From Lates calcarifer (lineage: Eukaryota; Chordata; Actinopteri; Centropomidae), in contig NC_066850.1 in assembly GCF_001640805.2 (NCBI RefSeq), positions 2,395,059 through 2,459,058 of the forward strand: 64,000 nt of DNA, read 5' to 3'. Each line of letters starts with the position of its first letter. Position 1 is the stretch's first letter. This document shows, in pieces, positions 1-10,290 of the stretch. The notes under the pieces are model-generated. The model did not search any database. It was given only the letters and a program-made list of their open reading frames with translations, and was not told the origin of the DNA. Position numbers and translations under genes: made by a program.

Positions 1-129
1 ACCGACTTCAGCCATAATTAACCCATAATTATAATTTACAACATGTGCTTTTGTTACTGTGACATTTAAAAAAATCCATCTAAAGACCAATGGACCCCAA
101 GGAACACAAGCTGTGCGGATTTAGAGAAA

Positions 130-205
130 CGCTAATAATGTCTTGCTTAAAAGGTTTAAAAGATGGCGCCGTTGTCAACCCTAAAATAAGGTGCTTATTG
201 AGGGA
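130..205 (+). promoter_or_regulatory. Candidate core promoter / 5' UTR with YY1 element
   Basis: Positions 160-170 read AAGATGGCGCC, one base from the YY1 consensus AAGATGGCGGC. In vertebrate promoters this element usually sits just downstream of the transcription start, on the sense strand, inside the 5' UTR. Here it is 36 bases before an ATG in good context that runs into a splice donor, which is the expected order. No TATA box or strong CpG island is seen, but YY1-type promoters often lack a TATA box. The true start site and anything upstream of position 1 cannot be seen. Confidence 0.4.
163..189 (+). other. Upstream ORF of 8 codons overlapping the YY1 element
   Basis: The ATG inside the YY1 element (163-165, A at -3 and G at +4) opens MAPLSTLK and stops at TAA 187-189, 16 bases before the candidate main start at 206. 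If the transcript starts upstream of 163, this short frame would be translated first and could lower initiation at 206. A second upstream ATG at 138 opens 34 codons in another frame, ending at 240-242, and overlaps the candidate start. Confidence 0.25.
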
Positions 206-244
206 ATGGACCAGTTCTTTGGATTTCCTTTGGACAAACTAAAG
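206..244 (+). CDS. Candidate first coding exon, 13 codons, protein unidentified
   Basis: ATG at 206 (G at -3 and +4) opens MDQFFGFPLDKLK. The frame stays open to a splice donor, AAG|GTAATA, at 244/245, so the exon would end between codons (phase 0). The start was chosen because it is the only ATG here whose frame reaches the donor; the ATGs at 138 and 163 both stop first. The upstream YY1 element supports a promoter. I do not recognise the protein, and 13 residues are too few for domain assignment. No in-frame partner exon was found downstream: the nearest exon-like segment (4514-4683) would begin with TGA after a phase-0 exon. It could equally be a chance ATG-donor pair, or the first exon of a gene whose second exon lies beyond 64 kb. 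What I see is the ATG, the frame and the donor; the gene itself is inference. Confidence 0.28.
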
Positions 245-819
245 GTAATATTAATTATTTTCTTTAAAATACTGTAAGTATTTTTGACAGTCATTGGTTG
301 GTCTTAAAAGACAAGATTTTTTTTATTTATTTATTTGAGAATCAAGCTAACCGGTCAGTTAGAACTTTGTGTTGCTAGCATGGGAAAATGAACACCACTT
401 ATGGATTAGTAAGGTTAAAGTTTTCGATGAAAAAAACACACAGAAGTGACAGTAAAACAGCTACAAATTCCCACTGTTCCGAAATGTGTTTTTAGATAGA
501 ACTAGAGGAGGTTAGCTTAACTTGAACCAAAGCTATTGTGAATGTTTTAACTTCTTGCTAATGCTAGCCTATTCGCTAGCCTAGCTTAGTCCTAACTGCG
601 TCACTGGCTAAGTAGACACTGGTAGGTGTCGAGGAATATTTGGCGAACTTTGAGATAGCAACGTTGATTAAAAGGAACACTGAGTTGTATGCAGCCTTAA
701 CAGCTTGGTTTGTAACGAAACTTGATTAAACTTCGATGGGGGAATTAGTTTGTACGAACTGTAGCCATGCTAACTTTAAAAAGAAAATAATGCTAATCTT
801 AGCACCTCGGGTGCACTTT
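245..819 (+). other. Putative start of intron 1, unassigned sequence
   Basis: A+T-rich sequence after the candidate donor. It holds an ATTT-rich simple stretch at about 317-337 and clustered GCTAGC/GTTAGC words at 515-590, the vocabulary of the repeat that follows at 820. No exon, RNA gene or open frame of note. Confidence 0.4.
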
Positions 820-985
820 AGTGTTAAATAGCAAATGTTAGCATGCTAACACACTAAACTAAGACAGAACGTAGTAAACAATATGTCTGCTAGCAAGCGG
901 ACATTAGCTTTCGGCATCTTCGTGTCATTCGTGTTTTAGTACAACTTCACAGAGCTGCTAGCATGGCTGTAGACTTTCAGGCTTG
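820..985. repeat. GCTAAC-word interspersed repeat, copy A
   Basis: Contains AGCAAATGTTAGCATGCTAA, then TAACACACTAAACTAAGA, then ACAGAGCTGCTAGCATGG at about 950-967. The second string recurs in the copy at 52720-52880, and the first and last recur with changes at 43925-44070, so these are copies of one family. From general knowledge this is an abundant percomorph fish repeat; I cannot give a family name. Confidence 0.65.
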
Positions 986-3900
986 TTTTAGGAAAAATGG
1001 AGGTTGATAGAGTATCGGTACAAATTAAGTGGTAAAAGTCATTGAATTACTATGTTGGCCTTATTACGAAGTTCATGACCAGTTTTCCAACATAAATCAC
1101 TTTACACCATCGTACTATCTTTAATAATAGGAATATACTAATTTGGTAATGTATGAGTTTACTAGTCAAATAGACTAGTCCCTTGCAACATGTAACCAAA
1201 GGTATGTAGAGCAACTCTTGTGTTGTAACTTGGTAAGTTTCATGTCCCTACTTCCTGAATGGTGACATTCAGATTAACACCATGTTCTATTCTATATAAA
1301 AACATAGTTATATAACTTGTTAATCCTCTCCTCTCTATAAATTGAACATACTTGTCCATCCACTGCTGTGCATAGTGTTAAAGCCTTACTAGTGTGTGAT
1401 AATATAAGATACTTTTAGCACAAGGGAGCGAGTTCCCTGTTCATCACAAAGCATCTAATTACCCCGCAACTGCAGTTTAACTGAAGAGAGCACTCGCTCT
1501 ATAATCAGTACGATGGTTGTGTGTTGATGGAACTGTGCTGCTTGACCGAGGGACCTTGAGCAATTGTAAATTGGGTTTGTGTGTGTGCATTGTGTGTATC
1601 TCCTTACTCTCGGTTATAAACATACTGTGTGCGCAGTGTGGCGATTGGAGGGACCAGCACACTTCACCTGTCAGCACCCATCATAATTGTTGGTGGTTGG
1701 CTGTAATTTGACAGCAATTATCATGTCAGGAATGAATTCCCAGCTAATCGCAGAGTCTCCTTGCAACAGAGGGCGCATACTACAGTGACGAGAGAGACAT
1801 GCCTACACCATTCAGCAAGCCTGGGAGAATTGTTGTCGGTTACAAACCTCCACGGGCTTGTCAATCTGCCCATTATTGAGAACAGAGCTGCTTTCTGCTT
1901 GTACTAGCAGCGAACAAAGCCTGTCCTGGTTAAAGGACAGGAGAGAGTTAAGCAGGCAACAAATTTCTGCTGATCCCAGACAGTGACATTTTGCATTTGT
2001 GGGCACAGATAGCTTCCTCACAACAAAAGGAACTATAGCTGGAAGGCACAGTGCCGTAATAACATGTAAATATTATGAACCTGCAGAGCTCCCTGTAAAT
2101 GTGAAAATGCTCAGCACATTTCTAAAAGATGCAGCATTCATTATATCCAGCACTAGGTTTTTTGCGGAACAGTTTAGCCCTATTATACAAGCACTAAACA
2201 TCCTCCGTTTATAGCATCCATGGGTGATGATACATAATTATCAGGGGAAAGGCAATGCTAGGTATTAATTTAAAGTTGCCTGGGGCGAATTTTGGAGAAC
2301 ACACAGCCGCAGAGAAACCCAAGGTGTTTGTCTCGCTCTGCAAATCTCTCCAGGGAGAGGAGAAGCTGGAGCAGCTCTGCAGGGAGCAAAGAACCTCCAT
2401 CTCAGAGGCACACTGAAGAGAAGTTTCAAAGAGAAACTCGCAAGAATAGATGGTGTGTTTTATCTTTCTGCTCCACTCCTATATCTGCTCTGTTGTGTTC
2501 AGCAGCTTATGGGTGGATTTTCACCTGACAGCTTCAAATACTCCAGGTTGTTTTTAATGGCAGGATGAATGAAGTTTAATTTTTTGACTTGTGCTGTCCT
2601 CAGAGGATGACTGTTGCCTCAGCTGAATGAGGGCTTGACTGTTAGTTTCCAATGCTTTGAATGCTGAAGAAGAGTACAAGACAAAAAGAGATCAGGGAAG
2701 TTGTGTGTGCTTGTGTGTGGTGTGAATGTGTATTCATAGAGGAGACGTACTGTATATATTCTTGCAGGTTTGTGCAATATTTTTCTTTGTCATTGCAGGA
2801 AGGTGTCAGGCAGGGTTCAACCTTTGTGCTAACAGTATAGGGAACAATGACAGAACTGTTTAAGGCATCTCTGTTATCACACACTTATTAACTTTGACTG
2901 CAAAGTAATTTTTTTCCAGATAGAAAACACTTTATGGTGATAAATAAATCATTTGATTAGATTTGATGACTTTGACGTAACAAATAAGGAAAGACAAAAG
3001 TCAATAAGTGGTGTACTTGAAAACAAGACCAATAATGTAAGCAAGATATGTGAAGTTAAACATTTTAAAAGTAACAAATTTAAACAGCAATACATCTCAA
3101 GAGGTCAAAAATACAGTCCATTTCAGAAAACAAGGAGACAATCATTGTCAGTTTCACAGCTGTGGGCACAAAAAACCCTTCTAAAATGTTTTGTATGCAT
3201 GACCAGTCACTTAACCCACTTTTTACACTGCTGAAAACCACCAGAGAGAGTGACCTTCAAACTCCTCCTGCTTCTTTCCTCCTGAACCTCCTCTAATGAA
3301 ACTTGAGTCAATCCAACCGTAGAATCATAACATATCATATTAATATGAACAACCAGATATGTGTAAGAAGAACCCATAATACAACTAAGCTGTCAGTAGT
3401 AGTCATTATAGTCAACATTGCATTGGAGTTGGTCTCCAGAGAAAACATGAAAGAAAGCGGAAATACTTGATAAAAGGATTCTGTAGAGCTCAGATGAACA
3501 TACATTTCTTTCGTATGCAGTCAAGTGTTACTGGTTAATTATACCTGTATGCAGTTTTAGACACACTGACATTTCCAAAGTCTTTTTACACAAATTAGAA
3601 GCTGCAAAAATGTTGCTTTTGAAATATTTTTTCCCCCTGTTGAAATTTGCCCTCCTACAGTATTTGGTGTGGCGTGCATAGAAACAGCTACTGTAGAATA
3701 AACAGTAATATTATATATAATATAAACAGAATATTTAGTATGCGTAAAAAAGTGCAAAAGCCCCTGAAGAATATGAGCTCATGTCCTTCCAAGCTTAAAG
3801 GTTAGAAGTTAGTTGAAAACTGGGATTTCAAAAAGCCAGTATTGAATCCCCTGAATACATTTGCCCATTATAACACAGCAATACTGCAGTTCTTAGGGGG

Positions 3901-4440
3901 AATTTGGTGTTAAAGCAGGAGAGGCATTTTCTTACACCAAGAATCAGTGAATGAAAATCTGTACTTAAGCTCTAGACATGTCTCATCCTAGATCAGATTT
4001 ATTACACCTTCAATGCATTGGGTAATAGAAAACTAGTCTTTTAACCCAAGTTAAAAGATATGATGCATATTACATTTATGGGCTGAGACGTGTTAAACCT
4101 TTTTAAAAATACTTTTAGACCCATAGTTAAAACACATAAATGCATATGGGCATTTATGAGAAGATGTCATATTTTCACCAAACAAAAATTGATTAACTTG
4201 TCCATCTGCAGCCATAAAAGAATAAGATTTGAATATTTTACACTGTGTAAACATCTCCATATAGCTTTAATGAAGAAGCAGATCAGTCTTATAAAATACA
4301 TAACACAATTTGCCAGTCAGTATGGGGAAAAATGATACTTAGATCTGAAAGCTAGAGGAAATTATGGAAGAGAGATTTAAGCTGAGGGAACGTCTAGTAG
4401 TACTAATCTACATATGCTATGACCATGCCTTGTGCCTCTT
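986..4440. other. No gene seen; unremarkable A+T-rich sequence
   Basis: Read on both strands. Open frames are short, mostly without ATG, and overlap in opposite strands. AT-rich runs occur around 3700-3730 and 4085-4150. The only site worth marking is the CTCF-type motif at 1763-1776. Confidence 0.5.
1763..1776 (+). promoter_or_regulatory. CTCF-type motif
   Basis: GCAACAGAGGGCGC fits the CTCF core (CCASYAGRKGGCRS) at all but two positions. It would bind CTCF in the + orientation, about 1.5 kb inside the candidate gene. It is a motif match only. Confidence 0.35.
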
Positions 4441-4513
4441 GAGACTCTTTTATCCAGCACTTGAACCACACTACGGCAGTACTCTCATTATCATATACCC
4501 CCATCTTTTCCAG

Positions 4514-4683
4514 TGAGTCACCCTGTGAAGGTCAGCAAATGGCGACCCTGTTTACTGAGCTTTCGTGCCCACCAAGAGGTCTTGATCCTGGCTTCCACTC
4601 CAGCTCTCGTGGTTCAGTGATCTGCACAGCAGGACCAGAGGGCAGCTGCATCAAGACTTGCATCAGGCCAGCCATGTTAAAAG
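4514..4683 (+). other. Exon-like segment between an acceptor and a donor
   Basis: A pyrimidine-rich tract ending CATCTTTTCCAG (to 4513) precedes 170 bases that are open in one frame and richer in G+C than the flanks, followed by AAAAG|GTACTC. The open frame has an internal ATG at 4539 (MATLFTELSCPPRGLDPG...) and is rich in Cys, Pro and Gly. The phase is wrong for direct joining to the candidate exon at 206-244: the first codon after a phase-0 junction would be TGA. It could be a 5' UTR plus start exon, a non-coding exon, or a regulatory element with chance splice words. The donor is weak, and I do not recognise the peptide. Confidence 0.2.
4632..4645 (+). promoter_or_regulatory. CTCF-type motif
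   Basis: GGACCAGAGGGCAG matches CCASYAGRKGGCRS at 12 of 14 positions, missing only the first two. It has the same orientation as the motif at 1763 and lies 2.9 kb from it, inside the exon-like segment. Confidence 0.4.
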
Positions 4684-4699
4684 GTACTCTTTTTGCCCT

Positions 4700-6425
4700 T
4701 ATCTAACCTCTTGCTGTCACTCGCCCTCATTCTCCGTGGGGTGTATATTAAATTAAATGTTAGACTCTCTCCGTCTCCGCTCCCTTGGGTGATCACCTTA
4801 GTTCTGCGTGGCTAGTTCAGCTGTGAAAAGGCCTTTCTTGTTTCTCCTACACACATGAATAAACATAAGGTCAAGTGAAGATTTTGAAGCGTTGTCCCCG
4901 TAAGAGTCTGCCGTTGAGTTAAAAACGAGCTCAGGGTTACATTAGGGCAGAGAGGATGGCATGGTCAAGGCAGTGAGAGGCAAGCCTACGTCAATATAAA
5001 CCAGACTACTTGAGAGTGGTGTAGCTTGAGTAATAGTACAGTTTAATAAACTTTAACGGGAACTGCTTTTTGTGTGTTACCCTAGTATGTAGCGCTCCAA
5101 TTTGAAGGAACCATGTACCTTGTTCAGAGATGGGAGTTTCTGTTTACTAAGCAGATTTAGATACTGAGGGCTTTTGTTTCCACATTAAGAGAAAGCCTAT
5201 TGTCTGTAGATGAAAAATTCTCCATTAATATTTGTTGTTTTTTGAGATACAGTGTGTTGGTTGTATAAATTGAAGTAACATTCAAGATTATTATACACTA
5301 GCATCCAACAGTGATATTTGTAGCATACAGACCTTCAACTCAGAGCTTGACATCAGCGCTAACAGCAGCTGGAAAGCTAGCAGCAACTGCTTGTATCTCC
5401 CTGGAATTTACAAAGTGGTTATGACTTCTGCGGAGTTCAACAAAAGCAGCTAACTGGCTGCCAGAAAAACACTTTTTTGTGAGCCTTTCTGAAAACTTGC
5501 TGCTTGTTTTCGCCTGCCCTCAAATTGTAAATGGTGTTTCAAAGACAACTCTGTCAGAATTTGGTGTCTGGTTATTTGATGAAGGGGGCTGGCGGTGGGG
5601 GGTAAGCCATGGGAAGGATAATGCACTGCTTCAGCATGCATGGTTTGATTCCTGCAGGAGAATTACTTTAGCAGGCTATTACCGCTTCAGCTAGACAGCA
5701 CTGAATTGTTCTTTTGTTCTGGCAGTGAAGCTCTGAGGGGGTTTCTCACAATGAATTCCTATTGATTTTTCTGGTCATGTCATCAAATTGTATGTGGCTT
5801 GAATCGTGACTACTGTTTTCTCATCTTTTCCCAGTGGTTCCTCTCCTATTAACTTTTTATCCTATTTGGATGTGGCAAAAGTAAACAAAAGGCAGGCAGA
5901 ATGAAAGCAAGGATGAAATTGGAAAATATAAGCAAACACAGTGACAGTAAACACTTGTTCAATAAAGTTCCAGTAATTTGATGAATGTTGATCCTCAGAC
6001 ATTATAAATCTTAGGCTTCAAAACATTTACATGATGGAAGCTTGATATAGTTGGTTAGGATATGCTGTTTCTTTGTACGTATAACTGTATGACTGTGATT
6101 ATGTAACTTTTGAAATTCATAAGCAGTAACACTAGCTGTTGTTCAATTTAGTAACTTCAGGGCTTTAGCCATTACAGACAGAAATACAAGGTAATATAAA
6201 AAGTCCTGAGTATTATTTAAAAGCAATAAAAATAAATAGAAGATAAAAATGATAAAAGATAACATAACAGTAAATAATTAAACAGTAAAAGTCCATAACA
6301 AAAGCAGACCTCTACCATGAATGTATGTATATCTTATATCTTTAGACAACACTGGGACCATACTTTGTGTCAAGCAACTTGAACTAGCGTCTTTGAATGC
6401 TGTATAATTTGTTAGGGCAGTCCAG
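4700..6425. other. No gene seen
   Basis: Unassigned single-copy-looking sequence. Holds a G-rich word run at about 5583-5602, and an A-rich stretch at 6190-6290 full of AATAAA-like words that are not associated with any exon. No repeat family recognised. Confidence 0.45.
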
Positions 6426-6429
6426 TATG

Positions 6430-6690
6430 CTATAACATGCTCACCAGGCATCTTCTCTCTCACTCACTCTCGGTGTGATACCATGGCCATCTGTTAATGT
6501 GCTGCAGTCTTAATTATGCTCTCATCACACTAAGTCAATCGGAGGTGCGCCTGAGCCAACTGTAACACACCTAGCGGGGCTTTACTGATCAATAAGACTG
6601 TCCTCTGCGGACTACTGTAGCTCACACCAGCTCGGCGCTCTCAGCCACTTAGTCTCAGCACAAAGGTCGGGAATCTTGCCATGTTTCTGG
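6430..6690. promoter_or_regulatory. Candidate conserved non-coding element
   Basis: A dense, non-repetitive island with more CpG and G+C than its flanks. Contains a homeobox word TAATTA (6511-6516) and GATCAATAAG near 6585. It has no open frame, so it resembles an enhancer rather than an exon. Conservation is not tested. Confidence 0.25.
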
Positions 6691-7695
6691 TAGAGATGCT
6701 TTAAAAGACATGTTTGTACATACTGCATCTGAAAGCTAAACATACAGTTCCTGTGTTCCTTAGTGTTAGTACATTTTTTTCCAGTCATCTCACCCCACTC
6801 AGTCTGGCTGTCTCATGGTTAACTCGTCTCATGGTTAGAGGTCCATTACTGACCACTCACTGTGACGTATTGTGTATTGCCTCAGTGTAAATGGAATGGT
6901 GGTATGTATGGTGGATGTATATTGTAAAACAATATGTCTGTTATGATGTGTCTCTTTCCTTGTTTCTCTTGAAGACCAAGGCAAATTGATATATCAGCTT
7001 GAGGCCCCTAGACAACAGTAGCATTAAACATTATTGGCTGAAAATTGGTAGCAGTTAAGCAGGCTGTAACAAAGAAGTGCATTGAAACCCATTGACAGCC
7101 GTTTCCCTGAACAGTAATACAAAGCAAAACACTAGTTTCTGTATTCTCTTTAGAGAAAATAAAAAAAAACTTCTCACCTACACTTTCTAACAGGCCTTTT
7201 TATATATTTGATTATATATTTAATTATTTCCATTCTTTTTCCACAAAATTAATAATTAGTTTGACTTTCCTGTATAAAGCAGCAGAAGATGCAGTGTCAA
7301 AACAATAAAAATTTTAGTTTATCTAGCCAGTAACTTGTAGCCTTCATAGCCAACCTCTCATCGATTGGATAACATCCATCCATGAAGTAAGGAAGATAAA
7401 TAAGGATAAACAGGCTTATAAATGAACCGCTCAGTTTGTGTGTTAAGAGGAGCACCACTCTGAATATAGCCATACTGCACTGTGCTACTTGGAGTTTCTG
7501 TTACCACATTAGTGTAAACATAGTGCAAAGGTGTTACAGCCTGTAACGTCCTCTTGAAAGTGACCTTGTTGTTGATGAGTCATCAGGTAAAGCAGTAATG
7601 GTGGTTCTGCGTTTTAAAATTTGTTGGATTGATGGGATGCTGTTTATTTACCTCTGTAACTTTCATGATCTTTCGATGATGTTCCTGAGATTTCT
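6691..7695. other. No gene seen; small 12-bp direct repeat
   Basis: GTCTCATGGTTA occurs at 6810-6821 and again at 6826-6837 (16-bp period). The rest is A+T-rich and unassigned. Confidence 0.45.
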
Positions 7696-7699
7696 GGCA

Positions 7700-8065
7700 T
7701 TTGCAGTTCCTCTGTGCGCCGTTTCACTCAACCATTGACATTCAGCCGACCTCATTCCATATCATCTCTTGGTTCAAAAGTTCATGTGAAGAGGCGCCTG
7801 TGTACCGAGCATTAGTTCTCTGCCCAGTCTGCTCTCTCTCTCCCTCAGCGGGCTATCAGGGCTCCATCGGATGCTTGGCTCTAATCTGCCGGCTCGGGGG
7901 TGTGTTTCCTGCGTCGGGGCTGTGGCCCAATCCATCTGTCTTCATCAGTGAGCCGGGGCGGCTGTGGGCTTGGGCCAGCAGGACCCCGCTAAGCACCAGC
8001 TGCTAGCTGCCTTTTACACTGATTCCCACCAAGTGGGACATATTTACAGTACAGCAAGCTGCCTG
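7700..8065. promoter_or_regulatory. G+C-rich island, candidate regulatory element
   Basis: Stands out as one of the most G+C-rich stretches in the first 20 kb, with several CpGs and an E-box CAGCTG at 7997-8002. Two overlapping frames of about 100 codons are open, but neither starts with ATG, and the upstream acceptor-like word before 7949 leads straight into TGA. GTAAGA at 8066 resembles a donor. I favour an enhancer or an untranslated exon over a coding exon. Confidence 0.25.
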
Positions 8066-8800
8066 GTAAGATTGGAGGACCTTTCAGCTCTTAGTGCCTG
8101 GATTTTATTTTTTTCCCTTGTGGTTTCCTTCTGCCTTTTTACCTCCTTAGATTCTCAACACTGTCCACAGCCTGTGCTTTTTGGTCCTATTTATCAGTCT
8201 CCGCATCATTCTTTCTGCAGATGTGCCTCCACGTCATTTATATTTTGTAGTATAAAGGTTAAGATTAGTGCATGAAGGGTGTGCACATGTCAGGCTGTTG
8301 TTGGTCCTTGACACTAGAAATGGTTTTTGACACTTTACAATGCATAGACCATAGAGTTGTGGGTTTGATGATCCTATTTATTCACTAAAACTGCCAAAGA
8401 TTTCTGTCAGTCTCTACTCTGCTCTCCTCCACTCACACATGAAGCCAAACAGAGTTCAGAACAATCTATAGACATGAAATAATTGTATTTTCAGTTGTCA
8501 TTCCTAACCATTATCACTGTTGCTATGGCTTCAGAGTATGACAGAGAGTTTCATACATTTCATTTTTCTCTTACTGTGTTTACTTGGGTCAGGAGCTTCT
8601 GTGTTTCCCTCTTAAAGTAAAGGATTTGATGACAGCTCCTCAGTGAGAAAGTAAGAGCGTCTCTATAAATTCACCAGTACAACAAACATACTGCTTGAGT
8701 AGTATTTGAGTGCCATGACTATTTGCTCATAGAAATTATGCAAAATTCCACCTACTGCTTTCTCTGGTCAGTCAGTAACCAAGGCAGGTGACCCTGTAGA
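8066..8800. other. No gene seen
   Basis: Unassigned A+T-rich sequence; no repeat or motif cluster recognised. Confidence 0.45.
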
Positions 8801-8804
8801 GTGG

Positions 8805-9085
8805 GTCACAGTGACTGGATTGATTTGGAGGGGCTGCTACTTAGCATGGTGGAGCACTAAGCTAATTACCTCCCTTATAAAAACCAGCCTGGCCTTTAGC
8901 TCCTATTGAATAAGGCCGTGGGCTCTGAACGATGAGACTGTGCTGAGGAGGCCCTAAGGCCATAGGTCCTTCCTATGGAGATCAGCTTTTGTCTAAATGG
9001 CAATGAGATTAGTGCAATACTGATCTGATCCTTCGATTTCCTTTTTCTACCTCCCCATAACCTCCCCTTCCTGTCCCAACTACCA
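8805..9085. promoter_or_regulatory. Candidate conserved non-coding element
   Basis: Complex sequence with TAATTA at 8863-8868, followed by balanced-composition sequence and GAGATTAGTGCAATA near 9005-9019. No convincing frame. It looks like a homeodomain-rich enhancer, but this rests on texture alone. Confidence 0.28.
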
Positions 9086-9599
9086 TAGAGTATTGCCATG
9101 TGAGCAAATGCAGATTGAGTAGTGGGTCCTCATCAGACTGGAGAAGCAGTGAAAATTTAACTTGAAAGAATACAAGAAGGTCAAGTTTTTGTTTGTTTGT
9201 TCTTTTTTTGATGCTGTGCTAGCAGCTTGGGTCTTGGGTTGCTAATGTCAAGACTGAAATACAGAAATTATTTAATGAGTAAGTCCTTCTATAGACAAAG
9301 ACACATTATCTGTTTTACACCAGAGACCCGGTCAAAATGGCATGAAACAGTTAACATGGGGATGACAATCACATGGAGCACAATAAAATAGGACCTGAAA
9401 AACATGAACCAAGCAATAACCTTGTATGTATGTGTGTAGTATTAGTTTCCAAACTAGGTTTACCCTGTTGATTATTCCAGTATTAAAAACCAGTTTTGCA
9501 GTCCAGAGTAGATAACAGTAATTGTCCTTTGCCTATGTGCCTCAATACATTTTTATATATGCTGCACATGTACATAGTATTTACCTGGTAGCCACAGTA
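9086..9599. other. No gene seen
   Basis: Unassigned A+T-rich sequence with a short T-run at about 9185-9210. Confidence 0.45.
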
Positions 9600-10290
9600 A
9601 AATAAGATATCATTCAGTCAGACATACCACAGTATTTTACATGTGATGTTTTCCTCTGTGAACCTACCTGACAAACATGGAGACTGTATGTCCTTAGTGA
9701 TTGCGGCAAAAGCTATCAGCGATATACTTGTCCCGGAGTGTATGAGCTTGATGCTCCAGGAAATAATGAAATACACCTGCTGGTGTTCTTTCATGTGCTG
9801 GTCTGGACTTGATGTTTTCAACAGCGAGGGATGAGGGTAATGCACTCTCGTGTTGACAGTCATGCTACGATAAAGTACAATGTGTGAAAATAGGAGAGAT
9901 CCAATTGATACTGATGGTGCACTGACATCTCTTGGCAGGGCAATAAAAGAAAATGTCCTGCCCACCATCTCGAGCACTGCTCATCCTATAGTGAAGCAAC
10001 ATGATCCCATGGGCTGGGATGACTGGGATGTGGCACACTATGATGTGACTGAAGCACTCTCATAATTGTGTGTACACCTGTGTTGTGTGTGAAATAACTG
10101 CCAGTATTGGTAGCCATATAGCATGGACGAGGTGCTGCTTTACGGTGCCCACGAGGCACTTGTGGTATTTCGTATCTAAGTCTCTATTTATATTTCATCA
10201 ACCAAACTCTAATGCAAGTGGCAAGTCTTGTAAACATACGCATGGCTTAGTGAAGTGCCCATTTAACTGTTATTTATTATGACTGCTGTG
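9600..10290. other. CpG-retaining segment with open frames on both strands
   Basis: Unlike its flanks, this stretch keeps many CpG dinucleotides. It is open for long runs in one + frame (9643-9834, then three stops within 50 bases, then 9880-10065) and on the - strand (9618-9977, 119 codons). The + frame includes DPMGWDDWDVAHYDVTEAL. I recognise no domain. It may be a recently inserted mobile-element fragment, a decayed coding exon, or a conserved element. The stops at 9832, 9838 and 9859 argue against an intact gene. Confidence 0.25.

Noticed and set aside
2953..3234. 93-codon + strand open frame
   Set aside because: Lys/Ser/Asn-rich, A+T-driven composition, no promoter, splice or domain support.
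7952..8065. Possible exon ending at the GTAAGA donor-like word at 8066
   Set aside because: The only acceptor-like word upstream leads into TGA in the open frame.
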